Source of the DNA: Orientallactaga sibirica
Taxonomy: Eukaryota > Chordata > Mammalia > Rodentia > Dipodidae
Assembly (NCBI GenBank): GCA_036365145.1
Contig: JAEOAD010002712.1
Coordinates: 1,817,001 to 1,881,000 of the forward strand
Direction: 5' to 3'
Length of the DNA stretch: 64,000 nt
Position 1 is the stretch's first letter. Each line of letters starts with the position of its first letter. Below are positions 34,602-44,937 of the stretch, in pieces. The notes under the pieces are model-generated. The model made no database searches, had not been told where the DNA came from, and saw only the letters and a program-made list of their open reading frames with translations. Position numbers and translations under genes: made by a program.

Positions 34602-34762
34602 GGCCAGGTGTGGTGGCGCACGCCTTTAATCCCAGCACTTGGGAGGCAGAGGTAGGAGGATCACTGTGAGTTCGAGGCCCCCCTGAGACTACACAGTTAA
34701 TTCCAGATCAGCTTGGGCCAGAGTGAGATCCTACCTTGAAAAACCAAAAAAAAAAAAAAAAG
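34602..34762 (+). repeat. B1 SINE
   Basis: GGCCAGGTGTGGTGGCGCAC, GGGAGGCAGAGGTAGGAGG, GAGACTACACAGTTAATTCC, A-rich tail. Confidence 0.96.
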
Positions 34763-34830
34763 AATTTATCTGAATTATGCCCCCAGGATCTAACTGACAA
34801 ATTAAAGTACTTATTCAAAAAGAATGAACC

Positions 34831-34882
34831 TTTATTTTATTTTTATTTTATTTTATTTTATTTTATTTTATTTTATTTTATT
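34831..34882 (+). repeat. (TTTTA)n microsatellite
   Basis: About ten TTTTA pentamers. Confidence 0.95.
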
Positions 34883-34892
34883 ACTTAGGGGG

Positions 34893-35032
34893 GTGGGAGT
34901 TTTGGGACAGGGTCTTTTGTAGCCAAGACTGGACTCAAATTTGTTATGTAGCTGAGAGTGATTTGAACTCCTGATCATCCTGGGTTCAGATCCCAGGTGC
35001 TGGGATTACAGGTGTGTACCACTGTACCCAGC
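34893..35032 (-). repeat. B1-like SINE, old
   Basis: Minus-strand pattern: TTTTGGGACAGGGTCTTTTG, TTGAACTCCTGATCATCC, CAGGTGCTGGGATTACAGG, ACTGTACCCAGC. Confidence 0.85.
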
Positions 35033-35221
35033 AAAGCAGCATAAGTTTATTTTTAATGTTTTTCATGTATAATGCTCATCTGCTCTACCAGAATCCATGT
35101 CCATGAGCAACATAGAGCACAGTGTCACCTTTAGCAAATTACCAAGTATTAGCAATTATCCATTCTATTAATCAGTTATAGCATCCTATTTAATTTTCAT
35201 TGTTTTCATTATTAGAAAAAA

Positions 35222-35375
35222 TTTCCCAGCATTCGGGAAGCAGAGGTAGGAGGATCACCATGAGTTCGAGGCCACTCTGAGACTACATAGTGAATTCCAG
35301 GTCAGCCTGGGCTAGAGTGAGACCCTACCTTGAAAAACTGAAAAATGAAAAAACCAAAAAAAAAGAAAAAACAAA
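35222..35375 (+). repeat. B1 SINE, 5'-truncated
   Basis: Starts at TTTCCCAGCATTCGGGAAGC; GAGTTCGAGGCCACTCTGAG, TGAGACCCTACCTTG, A-rich tail. Confidence 0.93.
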
Positions 35376-35389
35376 AAATTTAAATGTGA

Positions 35390-35705
35390 CAGTTGGTGGG
35401 CCAGGGAGATGGCCCGTGGATAAAGCACAAGCTGTTGAAGACTCAGTACCTGAGTTTGGATTTCTAGGCCCTACATAAAAGCCAGAAGCTGTGGAGAGCT
35501 TCTGCAATCCCATAAGCCTATGGCAAGAAGGGAGGCAAAGACAGAATTTCCTGGAAGCTCACAGTCAAGCTCACCTGGAGAAAGAAGCAGTAAATGAAAC
35601 CTTGCCTCAAAATGAGGAGGAAGGTAAGGACCAACATTCCAAAGTTGTCCTCTAACCTCCACACTTGTGCATGGTTGACACAGATCTGCACTCACACACA
35701 TGACC
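35390..35705 (+). repeat. B4/RSINE1-like SINE
   Basis: GGGCCAGGGAGATGGCCCGT, GGATAAAGCAC, GCAATCCCATAAGCC, GCTCACAGTCAAGCTCACC, GTTGTCCTCTAACCTCCACA, ending CACTCACACACATGACC. Confidence 0.75.
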
Positions 35706-35749
35706 ATGCAAACACCACCTTACACAATTTAATTTAAAAACCAAAGAAA

Positions 35750-35968
35750 AGGGCTGGAGAGATGGCTTAGCGGTTAAGCAATTGCCTATGAAGCCTACGG
35801 ACCCCGGTTCGAGGCTCAATTCCCCAGTACCTATGTAAGCCAGATGCACAGTTGGCACATGCACCTGGAGTTCGTTTGCAATGGCTGGAGGCCCTGGTGT
35901 GCCTGTTCTCTCTTTCTGCCTCTTTCTCTCTGTCTGTTGCTAATAAATAAATAAAAATAAAAAAAAAA
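35750..35968 (+). repeat. B2-like SINE
   Basis: GGGCTGGAGAGATGGCTTAG, GGACCCCGGTTCGAGGCTCA, AGTTCGTTTGCAATGGCTGG, AATAAATAAATAAAAAT tail. Confidence 0.95.
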
Positions 35969-36029
35969 TTTGATTTTCCTTAGATACAAATATGGACATT
36001 TAGAAAAATAAAAGCCATACCAACAACAA

Positions 36030-36035
36030 CAAAAA

Positions 36036-36095
<60 letters not shown>

Positions 36096-36107
36096 AAAGA
36101 AAGAAAA
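36030..36107 (+). repeat. (GAAA)n microsatellite
   Basis: About 18 GAAA tetramers after a short CAACAACAA run. Confidence 0.97.
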
Positions 36108-36557
36108 GAGAAAACTGTGATGGCTGCTACTTTCTCTATGGAATCTATTCCCAGCTTAAACAAGTACCCTAACACAAATTACAAAATACAAACTGTCAAG
36201 AGAGAATAAATTGTATTAGCCTTTTTCCATTCTCTGCTCAGTGACAGGTTAAATTTAATGTTCAATAAAGAAAACAAAATTTTGACCCTATCACATCCTC
36301 TCCTCAATTACCAAACCATGAAAACCACAAAAGCTACAAGAACATATTATCCCCTCCCCCAAAAGCCACGAATAATAATAATTCCTCAAAGTTAAAGTCT
36401 AACAAACAAACAACTCAAACATCAACAATATTATGACAGTTACTATTATAATCACAGAAACTATTACTGTAAATCACAAAAATAGAAAATACATAAAATA
36501 TAGATAATTTTAATGCTTCAAGAATATAACAGACACTTTTCTCACTTTTTGTCTTGT

Positions 36558-36892
36558 TTTGTTTCTCAAGGTAGGGTCTCACTGTAGCCCAGGCTGACCT
36601 GGAATTCACTATGTAGTCTCAGGATGGCCTTGAACTCATAGCAATCCACCTACCTCTATCTCCCAAATGCTGGGATTAAAGGTGTGCACCAATCATGACA
36701 TCAAACTGAAAAGAGAGACTGATTGAGAGGGGGAAGGGATACGGAGAATAAAGTTTCAAAGGGGAAAGTGGGGGGAGGGAGGGAAGTACCATGGGATATT
36801 GTCTACAGTTAAAGAAGTTGTAAATAAAAATTAAATAAATAAATGAATGAATGAATAAATAAAGTGTGCACCACCACACCTGGCATTTCTCA
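36558..36892 (-). repeat. B1 SINE split by an L1 insertion
   Basis: Minus-strand B1 runs 36558-36698 (TTTCTCAAGGTAGGGTCTCA to GGTGTGCACCA) and resumes at 36863-36892 (GTGTGCACCACCACACCTGG). The GTGTGCACCA at each side is the target-site duplication of the inserted L1 end. Confidence 0.92.
36700..36862 (+). repeat. L1 3' end, 5'-truncated, nested in B1
   Basis: GAGAGGGGGAAGGGATACGG, GGGGGGAGGGAGGGAAG, CCATGGGATATTGTCTACAG, AAGAAGTTGTAAATAAAAAT, then an AAATAAATGAATG-type tail: the usual rodent L1 3' UTR and polyadenylation region. Confidence 0.88.
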
Positions 36893-37128
36893 CTTTTTAA
36901 ACCAATTAACACTATGAAAATAGTAACTGGTAAGATTTAAATCTCCATCTCTAATCAGATTTTTAATTTATTGGCTTTCTACAAGATTGCACAGTAAATG
37001 TGCTAATTTGCTTGACCAGAGTTAAAACTTAAATTTAATACATATGATAAGCTACTGCTATAGCAATGATGAAATCATCTTTTGACCCAAAAATTCAATT
37101 TCAAAACATCTACACTACACACATGCCT

Positions 37129-37252
37129 AAATAAATAAATGGATAGATGGATGGATGGGCAGACAGATGATTGATTGATTGATAGACAGACAGACTGATT
37201 GATTGATTGATTGATTGATTGACTGACTGATTGATTGATTGATTGATTAAAA
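37129..37252 (+). repeat. (TAAA)/(TGGA)/(GATT) compound microsatellite
   Basis: AAATAAATAAATGGATAGAT, GGATGGATGGGCAGACAG and about 17 GATT/GACT tetramers. Confidence 0.95.
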
Positions 37253-37255
37253 GGG

Positions 37256-37404
37256 GGGATGGAGAAATGGCTTAGCAGTTAAGGCATTTGCCTGCAAAGC
37301 CAAAAGGATCCCGGTTCGATTCTCCAGGACCCATGTAAGGCAGATGCACAAGGGGGTGCATGCATCTGGAGCTCATTTGCAGTGGCTGGAGGCCCTGGCA
37401 CGCC

Positions 37405-37454
<50 letters not shown>

Positions 37455-37504
37455 GCCTTTTTCTCTCTTGCAAATAAATAAATAAATAAAAATATATTTA
37501 AAAA
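37256..37504 (+). repeat. B2-like SINE with long (CT)n
   Basis: GGGGATGGAGAAATGGCTTA, GATCCCGGTTCGATTCTCC, an expanded CT run at 37408-37446, AAATAAATAAATAAAAAT tail. Confidence 0.95.
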
Positions 37505-37595
37505 AACACAAAAGCCATATATGTCAAAATCCTACTGAGTGCAAATACCAGTTATAATTCTTACATTTTTTTTTGTTGTTCTATTTGTTTTTGTT

Positions 37596-37736
37596 TTTTG
37601 AGGTAGGGTCTCACACTGGCTCAGGCTGACCTGAAATTTACTATGTAGTCTCAGTGTGGCCTGGAACTCACCACGATCCTCCTACTTCTGCCTCCTGAGT
37701 ACTGGCATTGAAGGCATGAGCCACCACTCCTGGCTC
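37596..37736 (-). repeat. B1 SINE
   Basis: Minus-strand copy: TTGAGGTAGGGTCTCACACT, TACTATGTAGTCTCAGTGTGG, CTCCTGAGTACTGGCATTG, CACCACTCCTGGC. Confidence 0.93.
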
Positions 37737-37829
37737 AAACACCAGTTATAGAGGAGTAGTTAAATGATAGAAAATGTGTAAAACCACTTTGTATGTACTA
37801 AAAACAAAATCACAGCAACATCTGCAATT

Positions 37830-37952
37830 GTGTAGTGACTATTACATACCAGGTACTCTTCTAAGAGCTTCAGATCTCTCAATGATTTAATACTCATGTC
37901 TACCCCATTTAATGGCTAATTGCCACAGTCCCTATGAAAGCTGAGGCATCCC
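37830..37952 (+). repeat. MIR
   Basis: CTATTACATACCAGGTACTC, TTCTAAGAGCTTCAGATC, TTTAATACTCATGTCTACCC and GAAAGCTGAGGCA follow the MIR core order. Confidence 0.7.
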
Positions 37953-38204
37953 AGCCCCTTTCAAATCTTGCCTGTTACCCTGCTTTGACCTCATATTTAA
38001 TAAGCACGTATGTTTTCTTTCTCAATCTACTCCTTCCATTGTTTACTAAATTGAAGAAACCCTGTTCTTCCAATGATTTGGAGTGAAATTCCCTGGAATC
38101 ATGGCAGGCAGGATCACATCTATCAGTTCCACTTTCAAAATGGATTCAGACACAAAACAACAAGAGCGTGTGAGTATGCATGTAAGGTCAGACTCTGACA
38201 GCCA

Positions 38205-38555
38205 TCCCTCACCACCACACTGCTATAACTTCTGATGGAAGCTCAATCCCCAGTGTGATATTGTTTGTTAAGCAGTGGACGGGACCTTTAAGAGGGAAGC
38301 CTAGTGGTGGGTCACTGGGTCTCTTGGGAAGACATCAATGTCTTTCCCATGGGACCCCAAGTTTCCTGTCTTGGCCTATGATCTTTGTCTTGTACATAAT
38401 CTCACTATAGTGAAATCATTCACCATGAAGTCCTTAGTAGAATCAAACAAATTCTGGAGCCATGGCCTGCAGAGCTAAATTAAGTATTTTCTTTACAAAG
38501 TATTCAGCCTAAGTGTTTTGTTATAGTAACAGAAAATGGAGTAATACAAACATCT
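38205..38555 (+). repeat. MaLR (MLT/MST-type) LTR
   Basis: TGATGGAAGCTCAATCCCCA, GTGGACGGGACCTTTAAGAG, GTGGGTCACTGGGTCTCTTG, CCATGGGACCCCAAGTTTCC, GGAGCCATGGCCTGCAGAGC, TAAATTAAGTATTTTC and TTTTGTTATAGTAACAGAAAA are in MaLR LTR order. Confidence 0.75.
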
Positions 38556-38569
38556 TGTATAAGCCATCA

Positions 38570-39180
38570 TCATTTTCACCTCAATTGCTACAAAACCTCC
38601 AAGCTGGTCTCCTGGCTTTACTTTCTGGCTTCCTTGTTTCCATTTTTCACAAAGCAGCCAGAGTGATCCCTACGCTGTCACCCCTCTGCTTAGCATCTCC
38701 CAATGACTGGTCATCTCTTCCTCTCAAGTTCTAACCAACAGGCAGGTTCTTTTAAGTGGCCCGAGGCCACACAGGTCTGCCTAGCAGACTCCTCACGTCT
38801 CTGAGCTCTCCTCCTGTACTCTGCTCAGCTGCCCTCTCTGCCTCACTTATGCTCCGAGCACCCACCTGGCTCTGGGCTTAGGTGCTTGCTTCTCCCTTGC
38901 CAAACCATCTCTCCTCACAAAACACTCCCTCCATCTTACTGGAGCGCCCCCATCCTTTCCTAAGTAAGGTGACCACCCTGTTGGAACTCTAATCCCTTCT
39001 CTTCCTGCACAGAATTTGACTCAACCTGCCAAACCTCACTTATGTATCTGTTCACTTTATGTCCCCTCTTAAGTATCATGCAAGCTCCATGATGCAGGCA
39101 AACTCTTTCACTGTGTTCACTGCATAACAGAACATTGTCTCTGCCTCAGTGATAGTCAGGAAATTTCTAAATGAATAAAT
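38570..39180 (+). repeat. Old L1M (L1ME-type) 3' region
   Basis: AAGCTGGTCTCCTGGCTTTA, AAGCAGCCAGAGTGATCCCT, CTCTGCTTAGCATCTCCCAA, GTATCATGCAAGCTCCATGA and a CTAAATGAATAAAT end follow a familiar mammalian L1 3' region. Family name from memory. Confidence 0.65.
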
Positions 39181-39198
39181 TAAAAATAGGAAGTAAGG

Positions 39199-39455
39199 GG
39201 CTGGAGAAATAGCCTAGTGGTTAAAGTGCTTGCCAGAGAAACGTAAGGACCCAGGTTTGATTCCCCAGGACCCACGTAAGCCAGATGCACAAGATGGCAC
39301 ATGCATCTAGAGTTCATATGCAGTGGATGGAGGCCCTGGAGTGCCTTTATCTTACACTCTTACACTCTTACACTTATCTTACACTCTTTATCTTACCCCC
39401 CCTCTTTTTTTCTCTCTCTCCAATAAGTAAATAAATAAAATATTTAAGAAATAAA
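39199..39455 (+). repeat. B2-like SINE with a TTACACTC expansion
   Basis: GGGGCTGGAGAAATAGCCTA, GGTTTGATTCCCCAGGACC, then a local run of TTACACTC/TTATC units (39346-39398) before the CTCTCTCTCC and AATAAGTAAATAAATAAA tail. Confidence 0.94.
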
Positions 39456-39669
39456 AATAGGAAGTGAATCTAAGAGCCTCAAACATAAATAGTTCTATAA
39501 GCACTAGGAAGCTAAAGCTATTTAATAAACATTAAAGTAATTATTTACACACATCAAAGTGATTCCTTATGACCTGTACACAATCTGCTCATCCATGAAG
39601 GTGTCCCAGTAAGTTCCACAAATGTACAGGTAACACACAGGTTATCAACAGGTTTATTCCGTTGATCAA

Positions 39670-40230
39670 GCTAGATGTCGAAATTTACTACAGATTCTCC
39701 TTTCCCAGATCTGCAATCCATCACAAGTCTCGCTGATGTGACCCTTAAGACACAAAGACCCCAGAAGGTCATCTATCATATTCTGCCTGGACTCCTGTTA
39801 ACCTTTCACTGCCGTAGTCTGGCCTTCTTCAACCTACTCAGTGCACGACAGTGAGGGGACCTTTTTTCAAATATAAATCAGATCCTATCACTGCTCAAGA
39901 AACTTAACAGTTCCTCAATGCACTAGAGTGAAAGTCAAGAGCCTGCCTTGCAACACCAGGCTTCTGGCAGCTCCTCATCAGCACAATGGCCTCTCCTGCG
40001 GTGCCTCGTCCACAGCGTCCAGACGCTCTCCCACAGGTCCCTGTGTCAAACAGAGGCTTCTCTTGCCACTTATACCTCATCTTAAATGTCACCATCTCAG
40101 TCCCTAGTCATCACTGCTGGACTGCCCGTGTTTAAGAGGACAGTGGCCTCTACTCGCGCCCAGTCCTCTACTGCTTTCTGTTCTCTGTTTGACCTGCACA
40201 ACAGGCATTTAACAGATACTGTTCCTGCCT
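39670..40230 (+). repeat. Old L1M (L1ME-type) 3' region, second copy
   Basis: AAATCAGATCCTATCACTGC, TTAACAGTTCCTCAATGCAC, AGTGAAAGTCAAGAGCCTGC, CTTATACCTCATCTTAAATG and AGGCATTTAACAGATACTGT follow the same order as 38570-39180. Confidence 0.55.
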
Positions 40231-41236
40231 CCTCACCTGACAACATATGCTCAGTACATTTGCTGACTACAAGTGAACCAGGAGCTCTTACTTACTGTAA
40301 TTTACTATCTTAGTGTTAGGAAACTTCTTAAAACCCAGCAATGGGCATCTGATAGGGTCAAAGGAGATTCTCCTTCCAAGTTCTATGGTCACATGACCAT
40401 TCTGAATCAGGGGTGCTCACAGGAAAGGGAAAGGGGTGCAGTGATGATAGGAACTCAGAGGCCTGGCCTGTGACTGCTGAGCACTGCAGCCTGATGCCAG
40501 TATTCAAGCAAAGCCCAGGCATCTGCTCTAAGAGAAGGGAAGGAGGAAGATGGCAGAGGAGCACTCAAGTGTGACATGGAGAAGGCAGAGGAGGAGGATA
40601 GAGCTGCAAAGAACACAGGTAAGCCACAGCTGAAATTCTGCCATCATCTCCATCATGAGCGATCCCCACTAGTAACAGAATACTGACTATAATTACATTC
40701 ATCCTGCTGACCTTGTTCGAAATTACTATGGATTATGACTACGCAAGTTATTTTGTTCCACACCAGAGGTGGCTGTATTTTGCTATCAGATGACATGACC
40801 TCTAATTCAATAATGTCTGTAATGCACTGGTATACTCAGATAAAAGCTGTCTATAATGTCTGAACAAAGGTGAATTAGTTATCCAATTCACACACGCAAT
40901 TAACTCTCTTAATACCTGTGAGACCACGGAGCCCCTTCTGAATTTCCTATTAGACACTGCAGATGGAGGTCTTCCCTCCATCTGCAGTAATCTTGTGCTG
41001 TACTTCATAATCAACAATATTAGTAGTTTACTGCCTCCATCAAAAATTGTGCATCAGTTATCAACAGAGACCTTATCCCAGAAAGCAATGAGATTCCTTT
41101 TTCTGAGAAAATGTATGAAATTCAGATGTTAGGCCTACTGGTAAAGCATAATAGTTCTTTCCTCTCAGTTACATAAAAATAATGCCCTCATGATATGGAA
41201 AATAATTTAAAATTTTGTTATTATTTTAGGAACACC

Positions 41237-41362
41237 TCAAGCTGGGCATGGTATCCCAGCACTCCAGAGGCTGAGGTAGGAAGATTGCTACGAGTTCGAG
41301 GCCAGCCTGTGGCTACACAGTGATTTCCAAGTCAGTCCCAGCTGCAGTGAGAGAGAGAGACA
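41237..41362 (+). repeat. B1 SINE
   Basis: CAAGCTGGGCATGGTATCCC (internal loss of the CGCCTTTAAT part), CGAGTTCGAGGCCAGCCTG, TACACAGTGATTTCC, then GAGAGAGAGACAG and a CACACA run at 41377-41395. Confidence 0.88.
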
Positions 41363-42095
41363 GAGAGAGAGGGACAGACACACACACACACACACATACA
41401 CATCAACACCTCTTAGAAGCACCAAAAGGTTGTGTCATTTGAATTTATATTTGTAAGCTATATTTATTCTAAATAAAAGAATATTGATTTAAATTCAAGT
41501 GTTAATGGGCAAAACCAAATCAAAACATGGAATTTTTTTGGCCACCTGTTCCCTCTACTAAGAGTTGGAATTTGATAAACAGTTTGAAGGCAGAGCCCTG
41601 TGCCTCTGCTTTGTACCCATATGTGATGCCAATGGCTGTGTTCATGAAAACTCAGATCAGAATAACGAGGTAATGTCAAATGTTAAGCAAACACCTTGCC
41701 TTCTATGAAAAGGAGCTAATTAATTAATTCTTCAGGGGATGTTTTTCATTTCAGTCATCTAACATAAATGTATCTTTTTAGTTGAGGCAAGGGAACAAAA
41801 TAAAAATCCCTAAAATAAAATCTAGCTCTCAGCAGGCATTCACATTAATGTTGTCATTGTACTTGATGAATTCCGTGAGTAAGGAATGCTCTCTGTGGAG
41901 GACCACTGTCCACAGTTCAAACAAAATCGGCTGTTCACTTGGGTTTTCAAACCCAGAGTAGGGAGGAAGAGCCAAGGAGCAGGGAGCAGTTTCTTCCATG
42001 GCTTCACATCTCCTGTGTGCTGACGGAGATGTCACAGATACAGAGAGTGAAGTGGCCAGCACTCTGTACTCCACAGACACTAAAGACAAACCAAC

Positions 42096-42228
42096 CTTCG
42101 GCATGCTGCAGCACGAGGAACACCGACTCCTCCGAGATGATGTACTTGTGCAGACACACCATGTTGGGCACGCAGCGGGGGATGATGGTCTTTCGGCTCC
42201 TGCTGAACTCACTGCTTCTCCTTAGACC
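42096..42228 (-). CDS. RPS6KC1: RPS6KC1 exon: kinase N-lobe, alpha-C to hinge
   Basis: A 133-bp exon encoding 44 codons plus one base, from GLRRSSEFSR through IIPRCVPNMVCLHKYI and ISEESVFLVLQHAE. The acceptor is CTCTGTCAG and the donor is GAAG|GTTGG. It covers the alpha-C/beta4/beta5 region and hinge of the kinase domain. The CVPNMVCLHKYIISEE stretch is highly conserved in vertebrate RPS6KC1 and makes the assignment secure. The split final glycine codon (G|GT) joins exactly to the next exon. Longer open frames across the splice sites here are intron read-through. Confidence 0.96.
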
Positions 42229-43306
42229 CTGACAGAGAACAAAAAGGTCAGCTGTCCCCTTGGTTGCCTTGGGAGCCTGCTGTGCTCTGTGTTTATCAAC
42301 CACACTAATCTATCCGAGGTACTCCGGCTTCAGAGAAACCACTCATCTGCTGCTCTGTGCCCCTCAGTCCCCGGAGGCTGTGCTGATGGCATCTGGCGTG
42401 AATCCAGGGAACGGAAGATGCCACAAAGCTGCCATTAAAATCAATTACGTGGGTCAGTGTTTTTATTAGCGATGCTCTCAAACTAAGTCATCAGGATGAC
42501 ACACGGTCATTTCTCCATGACCTTCTAAGTTTTACTGTACTTATGTGCATCTTTAGAGTGGCAGACAGTGTGAGAGCAACCATATTCTCCAGGCACAAAA
42601 CATATTTCTAGATCAAGTTAGCAACTTTAAAATTCTACTCCAAAATAGCACAAAGGTTAGTATGGTCGTCTCCAAAAGAATAAGATTTGTGCATTTCTAG
42701 TGCCACACATAGGATTTTAGAAGCAGGGACATGTTGGTGATGGGGTGCACTTTTAAAACGAAGGGGTTCCACATGTGTTCATGTGGCCTTCTGCTTTCCC
42801 CGATCAGCAAAAGAAAGACTGTGCAAGAAGAGATACAGTCAGTTCACTTCCAGGGTATCTTTAAAATACATTTATCAGAATCTACTCTAAAAACAATTTC
42901 AAACTTAAACAAAATTGAGATTTTTTCTCATCTTACTAGTTATCAATTGAATTGTATTATATATTGAATTTGGGGCCAGCAATGTAGTTAACACTTTCCC
43001 AACTACCTGTAGAAAATTTCAGTTCTTAATAACTATAATCATAACCAGAAGTGAGATTCACTAATTATATAAAAGGTATTTAAGACACATCCTTAATTCT
43101 TCATTATCCAATGTATCTCTTCTATGTTCTGTAATGCAAAACTTTTTAAATGCATGCTATAGCATTTTCATCAACTTTGAAGATAGAAAAATAGATATCA
43201 GCATAAGCATAAAAGAATACCCAAATATACATGCAAAATTATTTTATCTGCAAAGCATAATTTGGAAGTAAAATTTTAAATCACCGAATATATAAATTCT
43301 ACTTAC
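42229..43306 (-). other. RPS6KC1: RPS6KC1 intron
   Basis: A 1.08-kb intron between two kinase N-lobe exons. AT-rich, no SINE recognised. Confidence 0.9.
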
Positions 43307-43354
43307 TTTTAAAATAAATGTCTGTTCTGTCCTCGTGTCCATTACAAGTAAAAC
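43307..43354 (-). CDS. RPS6KC1: RPS6KC1 exon: kinase N-lobe beta strands with the VAIK-like lysine
   Basis: A 48-bp exon of 16 codons (VLLVMDTRTEQTFILK) with acceptor TATGTAG and donor GTAAGT, phase 0 at both ends. In the family it forms the beta2-beta3 part of the kinase N-lobe, and the terminal ILK supplies the VAIK-like lysine. It is too short to stand out as an open frame and was found by reading the minus strand upstream of the next exon for the expected residues. The glycine-rich loop would be in the preceding exon, which is not visible in the window. Confidence 0.93.
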
Positions 43355-43611
43355 CTACATAAAAGATGAGCATCATTTTATAACAATATAATAAAACTGT
43401 TATTTTTAACTTTTGAAAACTAAGTTGGGGGTGGTAGAACTGATGCCCCCACACACTAAAATTTAACATTTAAAATTTAACAAGACCAAAACAGTCTTGG
43501 GCAAAATAGATTTTGTTACAATTTCCTTCTCTTAAAAAAATGCTACAGCTTAAATACGTTGCTGTGTGTCTTAGATTCATTTTTAAAATTCATTTCGTGA
43601 AAGTAAATAGA

Positions 43612-43747
43612 CAGACATGGTGGTATACACCTTTAATCCTGGCACCAAGGACACTGAGGTAAGAGAATGGCAAGTTCAAGATCAGACTGGGCTATACAGT
43701 GAGTTCCAGGTCAGCCTTGAAAACAGGGAGAACTTGTCTCGAAAACA
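43612..43747 (+). repeat. B1 SINE, diverged
   Basis: GACATGGTGGTATACACCTT, TAATCCTGGCACC, TGGGCTATACAGTGAGTTCC, A-rich tail. Confidence 0.85.
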
Positions 43748-43892
43748 AACACAGTAAGTATTTCAAACAAGACATTTTCTCTCATTAAACACATATGGCA
43801 ACTAAGGAGTAAAAAAAAAACTACTAAAGTTTCAAATCTCTAAATCTCTCTAAAATCTCTCTCCCTAAAAATCTCTCTCTCTCTCTCTTTTT

Positions 43893-44030
43893 CTGAGGTA
43901 GGGTCTCACTTTGGCCCAGTCTGACCTGGAATTCACTATGTAGTCTCAGGCTGGCCTCGAACCCACAGCAATCCTCCTACTTGTGCCTCCAAGTGCTGGG
44001 ATTCAAGGTGTGTGCCACCACATCTGGCTC
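43893..44030 (-). repeat. B1 SINE
   Basis: Minus-strand copy following CTCTCTCTCTTTTTCTG: AGGTAGGGTCTCACTTTGGC, TCAGGCTGGCCTCGAACCC, CACCACATCTGGC. Confidence 0.94.
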
Positions 44031-44394
44031 TCTTGAAATCTCCTGCAGCTGCTCAGACCTTTGAGTACTGCTTCTCCACTCTGCGCCTGTCCAGAACTCC
44101 TCCTTCTACCACTGGTACCACCTTAAAAGATACCCAGATCTGAATTTTCCTCCGCCTCCCAGCAGAGACCAGCTCTTGCCTGGCCTGGCTGGCAACAAAG
44201 GTCTCCTGGCAGACACCCCTCTCCCGATCATGCTGTCGTGGCAGCCAAGGTATGTTTTCAGGAAGCTAGAGCTTGTCATTCCTCTTATCTCACTAAATGA
44301 AAAAGCCCAATTCTATAAAATGACCTCAGGACCCTCCATCATTTCCCCCATACTGCCACTCTCCCTACTGTCTTAGAAGGAGAAAACAGAAGTG

Positions 44395-44755
44395 ATAGTT
44401 TGAATAATGGCCCCCCAATAGACTCAGATGTTTTAATAAGCTTGTAACTTGGATTTCCAGCCACTTGACTGGAAGAGGTATCATTTGGGGCAGTTCCTGG
44501 GGTCCTTCCCTAAGGTGTTACTGGGGGAGGATCTGATTGCCGTCTATGGTATGCAGAGTGAGCTTTGCAGGTCCAGCTGCTGCAGGTTCCTGCATGGCTG
44601 TCTCGATCTGCTCAGATCTGTAAAAGGGGACCAGCTTCTTCTGCCATCAGTGGAACTTTTCCTGGATCTGTAGGCTTCAAATAAATCCTTTCCTCCCATA
44701 AACTGTCAGTTTGGAAGATCATCCCAGCAGTGTGGAGTTGACTATAACAGTAAGA
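44395..44755 (+). repeat. Unnamed interspersed repeat, LTR-like
   Basis: GATAGTTTGAATAATGGCCC, CAATAGACTCAGATGTTTTA, CAGAGTGAGCTTTGCAGGTC, CTTCAAATAAATCCTTTCCTC and GAGTTGACTATAACAG look like one dispersed element with a polyadenylation signal near its end. Family not named. Confidence 0.5.
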
Positions 44756-44794
44756 AAGTATCCTACTATAATAATTTTTATTTTCCCTATATAC

Positions 44795-44937
44795 TATGGC
44801 AAAGGCTGGCAAACTTTTTCTATAAAAGGCTAGTCAGTAAAATAATCTAGGTCTTTCGGGCCCATGAGTGTCTGTTGCCACATTCCAAATTTACCACTTC
44901 AACCTGCAAATAGCCATAGCCTCACACTGGCCACAGG
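44795..44937 (+). repeat. MER5A-like (hAT-Charlie) fragment
   Basis: AAAGGCTGGCAAACTTTTTC, TATAAAAGGCTAGTCAGTAA, ATCTAGGTCTTTCGGGCCCA and TAGCCATAGCCTCACACTGG follow the MER5A non-autonomous DNA transposon order. Confidence 0.75.

Larger units (their letters stand above)
30269..42095 (-). other. RPS6KC1: RPS6KC1 11.8-kb intron
   Basis: About 75 bp upstream of the large-exon acceptor it enters a 3.2-kb minisatellite (30345-33540). Beyond that lie SINEs, an L1 end nested in a B1 (36558-36892), a MaLR LTR, two old L1 3' regions and simple repeats. 33541-34600 and 40300-41235 hold nothing I recognise. Confidence 0.88.
4401..43354 (-). other. RPS6KC1: RPS6KC1 gene, six internal exons (partial gene)
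   Basis: Six minus-strand exons encode segments I recognise as RPS6KC1, a sorting-nexin-like, S6-kinase-related protein. The family has an N-terminal PX domain that binds endosomal phosphoinositide, a MIT domain, and a C-terminal kinase-like region split by a long acidic insert. It is reported to bind sphingosine kinase 1 and peroxiredoxin 3. All six exons have AG acceptors and GT donors, and their phases join (0/0, 0/1, 1/1, 1/1, 1/0, 0/0, once the one-base deletion in the large exon is allowed for). This is therefore the intron-containing gene and not a retrocopy. Exons for the PX, MIT and first kinase-like region were not found and should lie beyond 64000. The exon with the C-terminus should lie before position 1. 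No promoter or start codon is inside the window. Confidence 0.96.

Noticed and set aside
44176..44376. Possible short exon in a GC-richer patch
   Set aside because: No family resemblance and no convincing splice sites; it lies between a B1 and an LTR-like repeat.
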